A stretch of DNA of 64,000 nucleotides. Source: Roseiarcus sp036488815 (lineage in GTDB: Bacteria > Pseudomonadota > Alphaproteobacteria > Rhizobiales > Beijerinckiaceae). The DNA is taken from assembly GCA_036488815.1 (NCBI GenBank), contig DASXGX010000056.1, positions 1 through 64,000 on the forward strand, given 5' to 3'. The position numbers and the translations under genes were made by a program. The notes under the pieces are model-generated. The model ran no database searches. It was not told where the DNA came from and saw nothing but the letters and a program-made list of their open reading frames with translations. Position 1 is the stretch's first letter, and every line of letters starts with the position of its first letter. Shown piece after piece: positions 25,942 to 34,310 of this stretch.

Positions 25942-26136
25942 ATGCGAGATTTCTGCGCCGCCATCGGCCTCGTCTTCGCGATCGAGGGACTGCTTCTCGC
26001 CGGCTTCACCGAGTCCATGCGCAAGCGCATGGCGGAAGTCGCGCGCCAGACCCCCGAGCGCCTTCGCCGCATCGGCATCGCAGCGGCGATGGTCGGCGTG
26101 GCGATCGTTTGGGCCGCGCGCAGCCAGCTTTCGTAG
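25942..26136 (+). CDS. DUF2065 small membrane protein (YjeT-like)
   Basis: 64 aa, two membrane helices (~3-21 and ~45-60) joined by a basic loop (ESMRKRMAEVARQTPERLRR). This matches YjeT/DUF2065, which is found immediately after hflC in many proteobacteria; function unknown. It begins 1 bp after the hflC stop. The conserved hairpin element begins at its stop codon. Confidence 0.88.
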   Translation: MRDFCAAIGLVFAIEGLLLAGFTESMRKRMAEVARQTPERLRRIGIAAAMVGVAIVWAARSQLS

Positions 26137-26190
26137 AGCGCGCGGCTAAAAAGCGGCAGCCGGTTTTTCGCCAAAAGCGCGCCGCAATTG
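26136..26190. repeat. Conserved 3'-hairpin element, copy 2 (after the hfl operon)
   Basis: Read on the minus strand it gives CAATTGCGGCGCGCTTTTGG and CGAAAAACCGGC, matching copy 1 at 7975-8031 at all but a few positions; GCGCGCGGC and the GTTTTTCGCC arm are kept. It begins at the stop codon of the DUF2065 gene, in the same orientation relative to that gene as copy 1 has to ihfB. The element differs from the dispersed REP-type repeats of the window. Confidence 0.75.
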
Positions 26191-26327
26191 GCGAATCTAG
26201 ACCCTGCGGCGGCTTTATCAAATCGCTGCACGGCCCAGAGCGCCATTTTCGCCGCGTAACGGACATGATTCGCGGTCAGAGTGCATAAAATCGCTGCCTA
26301 AGGCCGTAAATTAGGAGAGAAGACCTC

Positions 26328-27830
26328 ATGCGACCGAAACACGCTGAAGCCGGCAGCCGTTCCCGCGGCATCACACACGCAGCCCTCGCCTTGGCCCTCG
26401 CTGCAGCCGCGCTCGCCGCGCCGGCCCCGCTTCTCGGCGCTTCGCCGGCTTTTGCACAGGCCAAGCCTACCAACCTCGCCGATCTCGTGGACGGCGTCGC
26501 CGACGCGGTGGTCAACATTTCCGCTACGCAGACCGTTGAGGATAAGACGCCGGAGGGCATGCCCGACCTGCCCAAGGGCACGCCCTTCGACGACATGTTC
26601 GAGCAGTTCTTCAAGAACCACGGCTTGAACAACGGCGCGCCGCATCCCCACAAGATGTCGTCGCTCGGCTCTGGATTCGTGATCGATCCGAGCGGCATCG
26701 TCATCACCAACAACCACGTCGTCGGCGACGCCAACGACGTCGTCGTCATCTTCACCGATGGGCGCAAACTGAAGGCGACCATCGTCGGCAAGGATCCCAA
26801 GGTCGACGTCGCGGTGCTCAAGGTCGAGAGCGACAAGCCGTTCAAGACGGTCAAATTCGGCGACAGCGACAAGATGCGCGTCGGCGACGGCGTGATGGCG
26901 GTCGGCAACCCGTTCGGCCTCGGCGAGACGGTGACCGCCGGCATCATCTCGGCGCGCAACCGCAACATCGATAGCGGACCCTACGACGACTTCCTGCAGA
27001 CCGACGCGTCGATCAACAAGGGCAATTCCGGCGGCCCGCTCTTCAATCTGCAGGGCGAGGTGATCGGCATCAACACCGCGATCCTGTCCCCGTCGGGCGG
27101 TTCGATCGGCATCGGCTTCGCCACGCCCTCGTCCTCGGTCGAGCCGGTGATCGACCAGCTTGAGAAATATCACGAGACGCGCCGCGGCTGGCTCGGCGTG
27201 CGCATCCAGCCGGTCGACGACGCGATCGCCGACAGCCTCGGGCTTGGCAAGGCGCGCGGCGCGCTGGTCGCCGGGGTCGACGACCACGGGCCGGCGAAGC
27301 CGGCCGGCATCGTGGCGGGCGACGTGATCGTCAAGTTCGACGGCAAGGACGTCAAGGAATCGCGCGACCTGCCGCGCATGGTGGCGGGGCTCGCCGTCGG
27401 CAAGGAGGTGCCGGTCGTCGTCGTCCGCAACGGGCAGGAGATCACAAAGACGGTGACGCTCGGCCGCCTGGAGGACGGCGAAAAGGCGATGGCCAAGGCG
27501 GACGATACGAGCGGCGATCAGACCCCGCCGGTCACGAGCGCGCTCGGCCTTCAGCTCTCGCCGATCAACGAGGAAGCGCGCAAGTCGTTCAAGATCAAGG
27601 ACGGCGTCAAGGGCGTCGTCATCTCCAGCGTCGAGCCGAACTCGGCGGCCGCGGACAAGGGTCTGCGCCCGGGCGACGTGATCGAGGAGATCAATCAGCA
27701 GGCGGTCGAGAATCCCGCCGACGTCAGCAAGTCGATCGCCGCGCTCAAGAACGCGGGCAAGAAGTCGGCGCTGCTGCTCGTCTCGAACGGCTCCGGCGAC
27801 GTGCGGTTCGTCGCGCTCGCGCTGAACTGA
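26328..27830 (+). CDS. degP: Periplasmic serine endoprotease, Do/DegP family
   Basis: 500 aa. Signal peptide with cleavage near AFA|QA (~43); trypsin-like domain with His130 (ITNNHVV), Asp160 (KVDVAVLKV) and Ser234 (KGNSGGPL); PDZ1 ~288-375 and PDZ2 ~410-497. It is an ATP-independent protease/chaperone for misfolded envelope proteins. Triad and both PDZ domains are intact. It follows the hfl operon, the typical rhizobial layout linking two membrane quality-control systems; GGAG upstream of the ATG. I see no sigma-E-type promoter. Confidence 0.96.
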   Translation: MRPKHAEAGSRSRGITHAALALALAAAALAAPAPLLGASPAFAQAKPTNLADLVDGVADAVVNISATQTVEDKTPEGMPDLPKGTPFDDMFEQFFKNHGLNNGAPHPHKMSSLGSGFVIDPSGIVITNNHVVGDANDVVVIFTDGRKLKATIVGKDPKVDVAVLKVESDKPFKTVKFGDSDKMRVGDGVMAVGNPFGLGETVTAGIISARNRNIDSGPYDDFLQTDASINKGNSGGPLFNLQGEVIGINTAILSPSGGSIGIGFATPSSSVEPVIDQLEKYHETRRGWLGVRIQPVDDAIADSLGLGKARGALVAGVDDHGPAKPAGIVAGDVIVKFDGKDVKESRDLPRMVAGLAVGKEVPVVVVRNGQEITKTVTLGRLEDGEKAMAKADDTSGDQTPPVTSALGLQLSPINEEARKSFKIKDGVKGVVISSVEPNSAAADKGLRPGDVIEEINQQAVENPADVSKSIAALKNAGKKSALLLVSNGSGDVRFVALALN

Positions 27831-27833
27831 CGA

Positions 27834-27855
27834 CGGGCGCGAACTGCCGCGCCCG
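27834..27855 (+). terminator. Hairpin after degP, probable terminator
   Basis: CGGGCGCG AACTGC CGCGCCCG is a perfect 8-bp stem 3 bp after the stop, followed by ACTTTGTG, so only a short T-run. Confidence 0.5.
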
Positions 27856-27930
27856 ACTTTGTGATGACGCGCGCGCCCGCTTGAGCTCAGCCTTGCGGGC
27901 GCGTCGTGTTGTCGCCGCATTCGGCGCCTA

Positions 27931-27960
27931 CCGCTCCACTCCATAATTTTGATGGAGCGG
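27931..27960. promoter_or_regulatory. Inverted repeat just before the ZnuA-like operon
   Basis: CCGCTCCA (27931-27938) and TGGAGCGG (27953-27960) are perfect 8-bp arms around an AT-rich centre that itself holds CTCCAT/ATGGAG. It ends 6 bp before the ATG at 27967, so it could be an operator or an mRNA stem occluding the ribosome site. It does not resemble a Zur box that I can recognise. Confidence 0.4.
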
Positions 27961-27966
27961 GGTGTA

Positions 27967-28755
27967 ATGAAGCGGGTCGAAGGCCTGTTCGCCTTCTTGC
28001 TGTCGCTGCTGGCCGCGTTGGCGCCGGCGCAAGCGGCAGCCGCTCCGATCCCCGTTGCGTCGCCCGAGACCGTCTTTCTCGACGTCGCGCGCCAGATCGG
28101 CGGCTCCGCCGTCGTCGCCGAAATCGTCAAGCCTTCCGAGCGGCCCGCACAGCCGCCGCAAATCCTCATCACTGAAGGTGACGCCTCGGATCGTTGGGTG
28201 TCGAGCGCGCGCGAACGCCTGCGTGCGAGCGCGGTCGTCGCCGCGCGCAAGGTCGCGCCCGACTTGGCCGGCGACGGACCGAGCTGGTACGATCTCTCCG
28301 CGATGGGCGCCCTTGGCGGGGCGATCGCCGCCGAGATCGCGCGCGCCGCGCCGGACCAAGCCTCCGGCGTCACGTCGAGGCGCGACGCTTTCCTCATAGC
28401 GCTCGCGGAACTGAAGCTTAAATCCAAGCAAATCGTCGACGGCTACGGCGGGACCTCGGTGCTGCTGACCGACGCCCGCTTCGAGCCGTTCTGCCGCTCG
28501 CTCGGATTGAAGGTGGTCACGATTCCCCCGCAGGGCGAGGCGGCCAAGTCCGCAATCGCCGCCCGCGAAGGCATCGTCCTCATCTACAACGCCGACGATC
28601 GGAAGGGCCTGGACGCGCTGAAGGCGGTCGCCGAGGACAGCGGCCTGCCGCTCGTCGGGCTCCGTCTCACGCTTCCCTCCGCCCTCAGCTACCAGCAGTG
28701 GATCGGCCGGGAGATCAATCTGGTGCGCGGCGCCTTGAACGAGGCGGCGCCGTGA
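27967..28755 (+). CDS. ZnuA-like periplasmic protein lacking histidine ligands
   Basis: 262 aa with a signal peptide (cleavage near AQA|AA, ~22). The architecture of the rest (short N-lobe, long helix, C-lobe ending QQWIGREINLVRGAL) looks like a cluster A-I metal-binding protein of the ZnuA/TroA type, but the ligand histidines are missing: the mature sequence contains no histidine at all, and the place of the usual DPHxW motif reads GPSWYDLSAM. Metal binding as in ZnuA is therefore unlikely. It is translationally coupled (GTGA overlap) to a DUF1007 gene and then to a NicO-type transporter. An alternative start is the ATG at 27952. Assignment to the fold is tentative. Confidence 0.6.
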   Translation: MKRVEGLFAFLLSLLAALAPAQAAAAPIPVASPETVFLDVARQIGGSAVVAEIVKPSERPAQPPQILITEGDASDRWVSSARERLRASAVVAARKVAPDLAGDGPSWYDLSAMGALGGAIAAEIARAAPDQASGVTSRRDAFLIALAELKLKSKQIVDGYGGTSVLLTDARFEPFCRSLGLKVVTIPPQGEAAKSAIAAREGIVLIYNADDRKGLDALKAVAEDSGLPLVGLRLTLPSALSYQQWIGREINLVRGALNEAAP

Positions 28756-29432
28756 GCCTTTCGCGTTCCTTCTCTCTCCTCGCGTTCCTCCTCTCGGTCG
28801 TCGTGGCCGCCGGCCGCGCCGAAGCCCATCCGCATATCCTCGTCGACGCGCATGTGAAGCTCATCTTCGATCAGCGCGGGCAGCTTACCGCGGTCGCCAA
28901 CGCCTGGGATTTCGATGAGGCGTTCTCCGCTTATGCAATCCAGGGCTACGACAGCAAAGGCGACGGCAAGCCGACGCGGAAGGATTTGCAGCCGCTCGCC
29001 CAGATCAACATGGACGCCCTCAAAGAGTATCACTTCTTCACGACCGTCACCGCCGACGGAACCACAGCGGCGCTCGGCGCGCCCACCGATTACTGGGACG
29101 AGTTCACCAACGAGAAGATGACGCTGCACTTCACCATTCCCTTGAAGCAGCCTCTGCCGGTGGATGGGCGCAACGTCTCGGTCGACGTTTACGACGACGA
29201 GTATTTCGCGGCGGTGAGTTTTCCCAAGGACCAGCCGAGCGCATTTCCCTCCGAGCCGCAGGCCTGCCGCGACATCCTGCAGCGGCCGCAGCCGCTCGAC
29301 AGTGCGACCGCCCAGCAACTCGCGAAGATCCCGGTCACCCAGCATGAGCTGCCGGCCGGCCTCCACGCCGTGACAAACAAGCTCGTCAATGCGATCGTGA
29401 TGCATTGCGGGCGAGCCGACGAGACGAAATGA
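28752..29432 (+). CDS. DUF1007 family periplasmic protein
   Basis: 226 aa; GTG start overlapping the previous stop. Signal peptide to ~AEA|HPH (residue ~25), so the mature protein begins with His-Pro-His, a probable amino-terminal metal site, followed by the DUF1007 patterns AHPHILVDAHVKLIFD and YDDEYFAAVSF. DUF1007 proteins are regularly encoded next to NicO/RcnA-type transporters and are thought to help metal (zinc, nickel or cobalt) handling in the periplasm; this pairing is repeated here. ATGA overlap with the transporter gene. Confidence 0.88.
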   Translation: MSLSRSFSLLAFLLSVVVAAGRAEAHPHILVDAHVKLIFDQRGQLTAVANAWDFDEAFSAYAIQGYDSKGDGKPTRKDLQPLAQINMDALKEYHFFTTVTADGTTAALGAPTDYWDEFTNEKMTLHFTIPLKQPLPVDGRNVSVDVYDDEYFAAVSFPKDQPSAFPSEPQACRDILQRPQPLDSATAQQLAKIPVTQHELPAGLHAVTNKLVNAIVMHCGRADETK

Positions 29433-30508
29433 CCAGGGTTTTCGCGCGATCCGCCATTTGCTTCTGCGCTCTCGTCGCATCGAGCGGCGCCTTCGCGGGG
29501 ATGGGCGGACCTTTCGGCAATGCGCCGCCCGAAGAGGGCTACGGCCTGCTCGTCTATTTCCCTGACATTATCGGCCCCTTCGTCTCGGCGCAGATCGCCT
29601 TTCAGCGTGAGCTGACCGCCGCGACGCATGCGGTCGCGAACGATCCGAGGGCGCTCATCGGGCTGCTGGCGCTCTCCTTCGCCTACGGCGCGCTGCACGC
29701 CGCCGGGCCGGGACACGGCAAGGCGGTGGTCTCCTCATACGTGATGGCGACCCGGCAAACCCTGCGCAACGGCCTACTGCTCGCCTTCGCCGCATCGACG
29801 GCGCAGGCCTTGTGCGCCATCGCCTTGGCGGTGGTCGCCTCGCGCCTGTTCCACCTCACCAGCGTCATGATCGCCAACGCGACCTTCAAGCTCGAAATCG
29901 TGGCCGACGTCGCGGTGCTCCTGCTCGGCGCGCGGTTGGTCTGGAGCAAGATCCTGCGGCCGCTGCTGCGACGTCTGACTACGCCGCCGCCGGCGCCGGC
30001 GGAGGCTTTGTTCGCCGGGCCGATGGCGTCGCAACCGATGACGATGCCGGTCGTGAGCCGGTTCGCCGCCGTCGGCCTCGACGCCGGCGCCGCCTCGCCG
30101 GCTTGCGATGCGGCGGACGCCGATTGCGAATGCGGGGGCTTTCACATCCCCGACGCCAAATTCGCGAGCGGCCTCGATTGGCGAAAGGCGTGGATGGTCG
30201 TCACGACGACGGGCCTGAGGCCCTGCAGCGGCGCGCTGATCGTGCTCGCCTTCGCCATCTCGCAGCATGTGCTCGTTGCCGGGATCGCCGCGACGATCGC
30301 GATGGGGTTCGGCACCTTCCTGACCGTCGCCGCCTTCGCGGCGATTGCGGCCTCCTCGCGCGCGGGGATTTGGGGCGCGGGGTCGGCCTCTCTGGCTCGG
30401 GCGCGGTTCATTCGGTGCTGTGAAGCGGGCGGAGCACTGCTCGTCTTCGCCTTCGGCCTCGCGCTGTTGGCGGGGCACATTCTTCTCGACGCCGGCTGGT
30501 CGCCTTAA
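29429..30508 (+). CDS. NicO/RcnA family metal transporter
   Basis: 359 aa: signal-like N-terminus, then about six membrane helices. The signature HAAGPGHGKAVV (residues ~93-104) is the metal-binding helix of the NiCoT/RcnA superfamily; a second motif TGLRPCSGALIVL lies near residue 265. The cytoplasmic or periplasmic loop between them has SPACDAADADCECGGFH (four potential ligands Cys-Cys-Cys-His), where relatives often have a His-rich loop. Direction of transport (uptake or efflux) and metal are not decided by sequence; coupling to DUF1007 and a ZnuA-like protein favours uptake or periplasmic handling. Confidence 0.87.
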   Translation: MTRVFARSAICFCALVASSGAFAGMGGPFGNAPPEEGYGLLVYFPDIIGPFVSAQIAFQRELTAATHAVANDPRALIGLLALSFAYGALHAAGPGHGKAVVSSYVMATRQTLRNGLLLAFAASTAQALCAIALAVVASRLFHLTSVMIANATFKLEIVADVAVLLLGARLVWSKILRPLLRRLTTPPPAPAEALFAGPMASQPMTMPVVSRFAAVGLDAGAASPACDAADADCECGGFHIPDAKFASGLDWRKAWMVVTTTGLRPCSGALIVLAFAISQHVLVAGIAATIAMGFGTFLTVAAFAAIAASSRAGIWGAGSASLARARFIRCCEAGGALLVFAFGLALLAGHILLDAGWSP

Positions 30509-30523
30509 AGGCGTTCCCCTGCG

Positions 30524-30619
30524 TCATGCTCGCGAACGCGGGCATCCAGCGAGCCGCCCGCCAGCCTTTATCGCGCTTGCGTCCTGGCCCCCTGGATGCC
30601 CGCGTTCGCGGGCATGACA
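30524..30619. repeat. Dispersed palindromic repeat family A, copy 2
   Basis: Left head GTCATGCTCGCGAACGCGGG CATCC and right head GGATGCCCGCGTTCGCGGGC ATGAC in inverted orientation, between the convergent nicO-like gene and proA. Confidence 0.85.
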
Positions 30620-30639
30620 AGGCGAAGCGTGCGGCGGGC

Positions 30640-31932
30640 TCAGGCCCGCAACTGCCCGTCGCCGCGCACCCTGTACTTGAACGTGCAGAGCTGCTCGACG
30701 CCGACCGGGCCGCGGGCGTGCATTCGCCCTGTCGCGATGCCGATTTCTGCGCCGAAGCCAAACTCGCCGCCATCGGCGAATTGGGTCGAAGCGTTGTGCA
30801 GCACGATCGCCGAGTCGACTTCGCTGAGAAAACGTTCGGCGGTCGCCGCATCCTCGGTGAGGATGCAATCGGTGTGGTGCGAACCGTAGGTCTCGATATG
30901 CGCCATCGCGCCGTCGACGCCGTCGACGACCTTCGCCGCGATGATCGCGTCGAGATATTCGGTGCGCCAGTCTTCTTCACTCGCTGCAGTGACGGCCGGG
31001 TCGGCCGCTTGCGCCGCCTCGTCGCCGCGCACCGCGCAGCCCGCGGCGAGCAGCGCCTTGACGAGCGGGGCGAGCATCGTCGGCGCGGCGGCGCGGTCGA
31101 CCAGCAGGGTCTCGGCGGCGCCGCAGATGCCGGTGCGCCGCATCTTCGAATTGACGACGATTCCGATCGCTTTGTCGAGGTTCGCCGCGCGATCGACGTA
31201 GATGTGCACGAGCCCCTCGAGATGCGCGAAGACGGGCACCCGCGCCTCGCGCTGCACGCGCTCGACGAGGCTCTTGCCGCCGCGCGGCACGATGACGTCG
31301 AGCGTTCCCCCGAGGCCCTCGAGCATTTCGCCGACGGCCTCACGCGCGACGGAGGGCGCGCGGGAGATCGCCGCCTCCGGCAGACCGGCTTCGCGAAGGC
31401 CGGCGACGAGGCAGGCATGGATCGCGGAGGAGGAGTGGAAACTGTCCGAGCCGCCGCGCAGCACCACCGCATTGCCGCTCTTGAGGCAGAGCGCGCCGGC
31501 GTCGGCGGTGACGTTCGGGCGGCTCTCGTAGATCACGCCGACGACGCCGAGCGGCGTCGCGACGCGCTCGATCGTGAGCCCGTTCGGCCGCGTGAAAGTA
31601 GCGAGCACGCGCCCGACCGGGTCGGGCAGTGCAGCGACCTCCTCGATGCCGCGCGCAATGGCCTCGATGCGGGCGGGGTCGAGGGCGAGACGGTCGAGGA
31701 AAGCGTCGGCGACGCCCCTGGCGCGCGCCTCCGCGAGGTCGCGCGCATTGGCGTCGAGCACCTCGGCCGATCGCTCGCGGAGCGCTCGCGCGGCGGCGAT
31801 GAGGGCGCGCGTCTTGGTCTCGGCCGGCGCGTTGGCGAGTTGACGGGCGGCGGCGCGCGCTTCGGCGCCGATCGTCCGCATCGCGGCGCGCACGTCCTGC
31901 GCGATATCGCCTGAAGTGATGGCTTTGGTCAT
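30640..31932 (-). CDS. proA: Gamma-glutamyl phosphate reductase
   Basis: 430 aa. It reduces L-glutamyl-5-phosphate with NADPH to glutamate-5-semialdehyde in proline synthesis. Signature VPRGGKSLVERVQ, the catalytic Cys in MRRTGICGAAETLL, EYLDAIIAAKVVD and the C-terminal GRMHARGPVGVEQL are typical. ATG 31932 preferred over an ATG 39 nt upstream. proB, the usual partner, is not adjacent; a repeat-containing gap and then lysC lie upstream. Confidence 0.97.
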   Translation of the reverse strand: MTKAITSGDIAQDVRAAMRTIGAEARAAARQLANAPAETKTRALIAAARALRERSAEVLDANARDLAEARARGVADAFLDRLALDPARIEAIARGIEEVAALPDPVGRVLATFTRPNGLTIERVATPLGVVGVIYESRPNVTADAGALCLKSGNAVVLRGGSDSFHSSSAIHACLVAGLREAGLPEAAISRAPSVAREAVGEMLEGLGGTLDVIVPRGGKSLVERVQREARVPVFAHLEGLVHIYVDRAANLDKAIGIVVNSKMRRTGICGAAETLLVDRAAAPTMLAPLVKALLAAGCAVRGDEAAQAADPAVTAASEEDWRTEYLDAIIAAKVVDGVDGAMAHIETYGSHHTDCILTEDAATAERFLSEVDSAIVLHNASTQFADGGEFGFGAEIGIATGRMHARGPVGVEQLCTFKYRVRGDGQLRA

Positions 31933-32007
31933 GACGGTCGTCTGCTCGATCCTGGGCCGCCCCCATAGCACGAGGCCGCCCGCAGGCTCAATCTGGCCTT
32001 CCGAGCC

Positions 32008-32102
32008 CTGTCAGGGCCGCGAAGGCGGGCACCCAGAGGGCAGGGGCGCAAGCGCGAAAAAGGCTGGCGGCTTGCTGGATGCCCGCTTTCGCGGGCACGA
32101 CA
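32008..32102. repeat. Dispersed palindromic repeat family A, copy 3 (degenerate)
   Basis: CTGTCAGGGCCGCGAAGGCG at the left and GGATGCCCGCTTTCGCGGGC ACGAC at the right; the left head has lost several pairings. Lies between proA and lysC. Confidence 0.75.
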
Positions 32103-32138
32103 CTCTCGGGGCGTGCCTCCCCGTTGTCCGCGCCCGGC

Positions 32139-33377
32139 TCAGGGCTTGGCGTCGAGCCCGTAGAGCGTGTGCAGCGTGCGCACTGCGAGTTCGGTGTAGG
32201 CCTCGTCGATCAGCATGGAGAACTTGATCTCCGAGGTGGTGATCGCCCGGATGTTGATCCCCTTCTCCGACAGCGCCCGGAAGGCGCGGGCGGCGACGCC
32301 GGAATGGCTGCGCATGCCGATGCCGATCGCGGAAATCTTCACGACGTCCGGCGCGCCGTGCAGCGCCGAATAGCCGATGGTCTCGCGCCGCTGCTCGAGG
32401 ATCGCCTTGGCGCGGTCGAATTCGGCGGTCGGCACCGTGAAGGTGATGTCGGTCGTCGCCGCGTCGTCGGAGACGACCTGGATGATCATGTCGACGTTGA
32501 CGTTGGCGTCGGCGAGCGGAACGAAGATCGCCGCGGCGACTCCCGGCTTGTCCGCAACCTTGCGCAGCGTGATCTGCGCCTCGTCACGCGAGAAGGCGAT
32601 GCCGGTGACGACCTGCTGTTCCACGATATCCTCCTCGTCGCAAATCAACGTGCCCAGTTTCGGATCGTCCGGGTCGTCGAAAGACGAACGCACGTAAAGC
32701 TTGACCCTGTGAACCATCGCGACTTCGACCGACCGCACCTGGAGCACCTTGGCGCCCAGCGAGGCCATTTCGAGCATTTCCTCGAACGAGACCTTGTCGA
32801 GGCGACGCGCCTTCGGCACGACGCGCGGGTCGGTGGTGTAGACGCCGTCGACGTCGGTGTAGATGTCGCAGCGGTCGGCGTGGAACGCCGCGGCGAGCGC
32901 CACTGCTGAGGTGTCGGAGCCGCCGCGCCCAAGCGTCGTCACGCGGCCGGTCGGCGCATGGACCCCCTGAAAGCCCGCAACGACCGCGATCTGGCCGTTG
33001 GCGAATCCCTCGATGACGCCGCCGCCCTCGATGTTGGCGATGCGCGCCGAGCCGTGGGCGTTGTCGGTGACGAGGGGGAGCTGCCAGCCCTGCCAGGAGC
33101 GCGCGTCGAGCCCCATGTCCCTGAGGACGATCGCCAGCAAGCCGGCGGTGACGAGTTCGCCCGAGGCGACGACCGCGTCATATTCGGCCGAATCGTAGAC
33201 CGGCGCGGCCTCGCGGCACAGGGCGACCAGTTCGTTCGTCTTGCCCGCCATCGCCGAGACGACCACCGCCACCTCGTGCCCGGCTTCGACTTCGCGTTTC
33301 ACATGGCGCGCCACATTGCGAATGCGCTCGACATTGGCGACCGACGTGCCGCCAAATTTCATCACCAGTCGCGCCAT
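32139..33377 (-). CDS. lysC: Aspartate kinase
   Basis: 412 aa. Catalytic domain from VMKFGGTSVANVERI through TLGRGGSDTSAVALA and DRCDIYTDVDGVYT; two ACT regulatory domains in the last ~145 residues (EAQITLRKVADKPGVAAAIF, VVKISAIGIGMRSHSGVAA), so feedback control by lysine and/or threonine is expected. It phosphorylates aspartate, the entry to Lys, Met and Thr synthesis. ATG start overlaps no neighbour; divergent from ubiG with 172 bp between. Confidence 0.97.
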   Translation of the reverse strand: MARLVMKFGGTSVANVERIRNVARHVKREVEAGHEVAVVVSAMAGKTNELVALCREAAPVYDSAEYDAVVASGELVTAGLLAIVLRDMGLDARSWQGWQLPLVTDNAHGSARIANIEGGGVIEGFANGQIAVVAGFQGVHAPTGRVTTLGRGGSDTSAVALAAAFHADRCDIYTDVDGVYTTDPRVVPKARRLDKVSFEEMLEMASLGAKVLQVRSVEVAMVHRVKLYVRSSFDDPDDPKLGTLICDEEDIVEQQVVTGIAFSRDEAQITLRKVADKPGVAAAIFVPLADANVNVDMIIQVVSDDAATTDITFTVPTAEFDRAKAILEQRRETIGYSALHGAPDVVKISAIGIGMRSHSGVAARAFRALSEKGINIRAITTSEIKFSMLIDEAYTELAVRTLHTLYGLDAKP

Positions 33378-33465
33378 GAAAATTCCGCTTGCGGAAGGGT
33401 AGGGACGGCTCGCGCCGTCGTTGACGCGCGCGTATAAAGGCCGGGGCCGGGGCGGTCAACGCCCG

Positions 33466-33520
33466 CCACCTTCTCCAGGCGAATGCGTAGCATTCGTCCG
33501 CTCCCGCAAGGGGAGGAGGG
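33466..33520. repeat. Dispersed repeat family B, variant with internal palindrome
   Basis: CCACCTTCTCCAGGCGAATG, then CGTAG, then CATTCGTCCGCTCCCGCAAG GGGAGGAGG. CGAATG/CATTCG (33480-33496) form a perfect 6-bp stem and CTCCC/GGGAG pair beyond it. Located between lysC and ubiG, about 30 bp before the ubiG start. Confidence 0.6.
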
Positions 33521-33549
33521 CCTGCGCAGGGAACAGAAGAGGCAACCAC

Positions 33550-34296
33550 ATGGCAGCCGCAGGCGGCGCGCCGAGCGTCATCGACGAGGAAGTCGCGCGG
33601 TTCGACGCGCTAGGCGCCGATTGGTGGGACCCCAATGGGCCGATGGCGCCGCTGCATCGGCTCAACCCGGTCCGCATCGGCTGGCTGCGCGACGCGATCG
33701 CTGCGCACTTCAAGCACACCGGCGACGCGAACGAGTCGCCGCTCGCCGGACTCAGCCTGCTCGACGTCGGTTGCGGCGCGGGCCTGCTCGCCGAGCCGCT
33801 GTCGCGCCTCGGCGCCGAGGTCACCGGCCTCGATCCCGCGCCGACCTCGATCGAGATCGCCCGCGCCCACGCCGCGGAGAGCGGCGCTTCGCCGGTCTAT
33901 CGGGCCGGTACGGTGGAGGATCTGGCGCGCGAGGGCGCGCGCTTCGACGTCGTGACGGCGATGGAGGTCGTCGAGCATGTCGCCGATGTTCCCGCGTTCG
34001 TGGCGGCGGCGGCTTCGCTGGTCAAGCCCGGCGGCCTGTTCGCGCTCTCGACGCTCAATCGCACGTTCAAGAGTTTCGCGCTGGCGATCGTCGGCGCCGA
34101 ATATGTGCTGCGATGGCTGCCGGCGGGCACGCACCATTGGGAGCAGTTCGTGACGCCCGACGAACTCGCCGCGGCCCTCGAAGCCGCCGGGCTCACGCCG
34201 ACGCAGCGGCGCGGCGTGGGATATGACCCGCTCAGCGGCGAGTGGCGGCTGACACGGGACCTGTCGGTGAACTATTTTATGGCGGCGAAGCGGTAG
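33550..34296 (+). CDS. ubiG: Ubiquinone biosynthesis O-methyltransferase UbiG
   Basis: 248 aa. IDEEVARFDALGADWWDPNG near the N-terminus, SAM motif I LLDVGCGAGLLAEPLSR (~73-90), AMEVVEHVADVPAFV and the substrate/membrane segment GTHHWEQFVTPDEL with NRTFKSFALAIVGAEY are diagnostic. It carries out both O-methylations of the ubiquinone head group at the inner membrane face. ATG 33550 chosen at the family start. Convergent with the RES toxin gene 14 bp later. Confidence 0.96.
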   Translation: MAAAGGAPSVIDEEVARFDALGADWWDPNGPMAPLHRLNPVRIGWLRDAIAAHFKHTGDANESPLAGLSLLDVGCGAGLLAEPLSRLGAEVTGLDPAPTSIEIARAHAAESGASPVYRAGTVEDLAREGARFDVVTAMEVVEHVADVPAFVAAAASLVKPGGLFALSTLNRTFKSFALAIVGAEYVLRWLPAGTHHWEQFVTPDELAAALEAAGLTPTQRRGVGYDPLSGEWRLTRDLSVNYFMAAKR

Positions 34297-34310
34297 GCAC
34301 GAACGTCGCG

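Noticed and set aside
26298..28427. 709-codon open frame antisense to degP
   Set aside because: Covers degP and the following gene in antisense with no recognisable motif.
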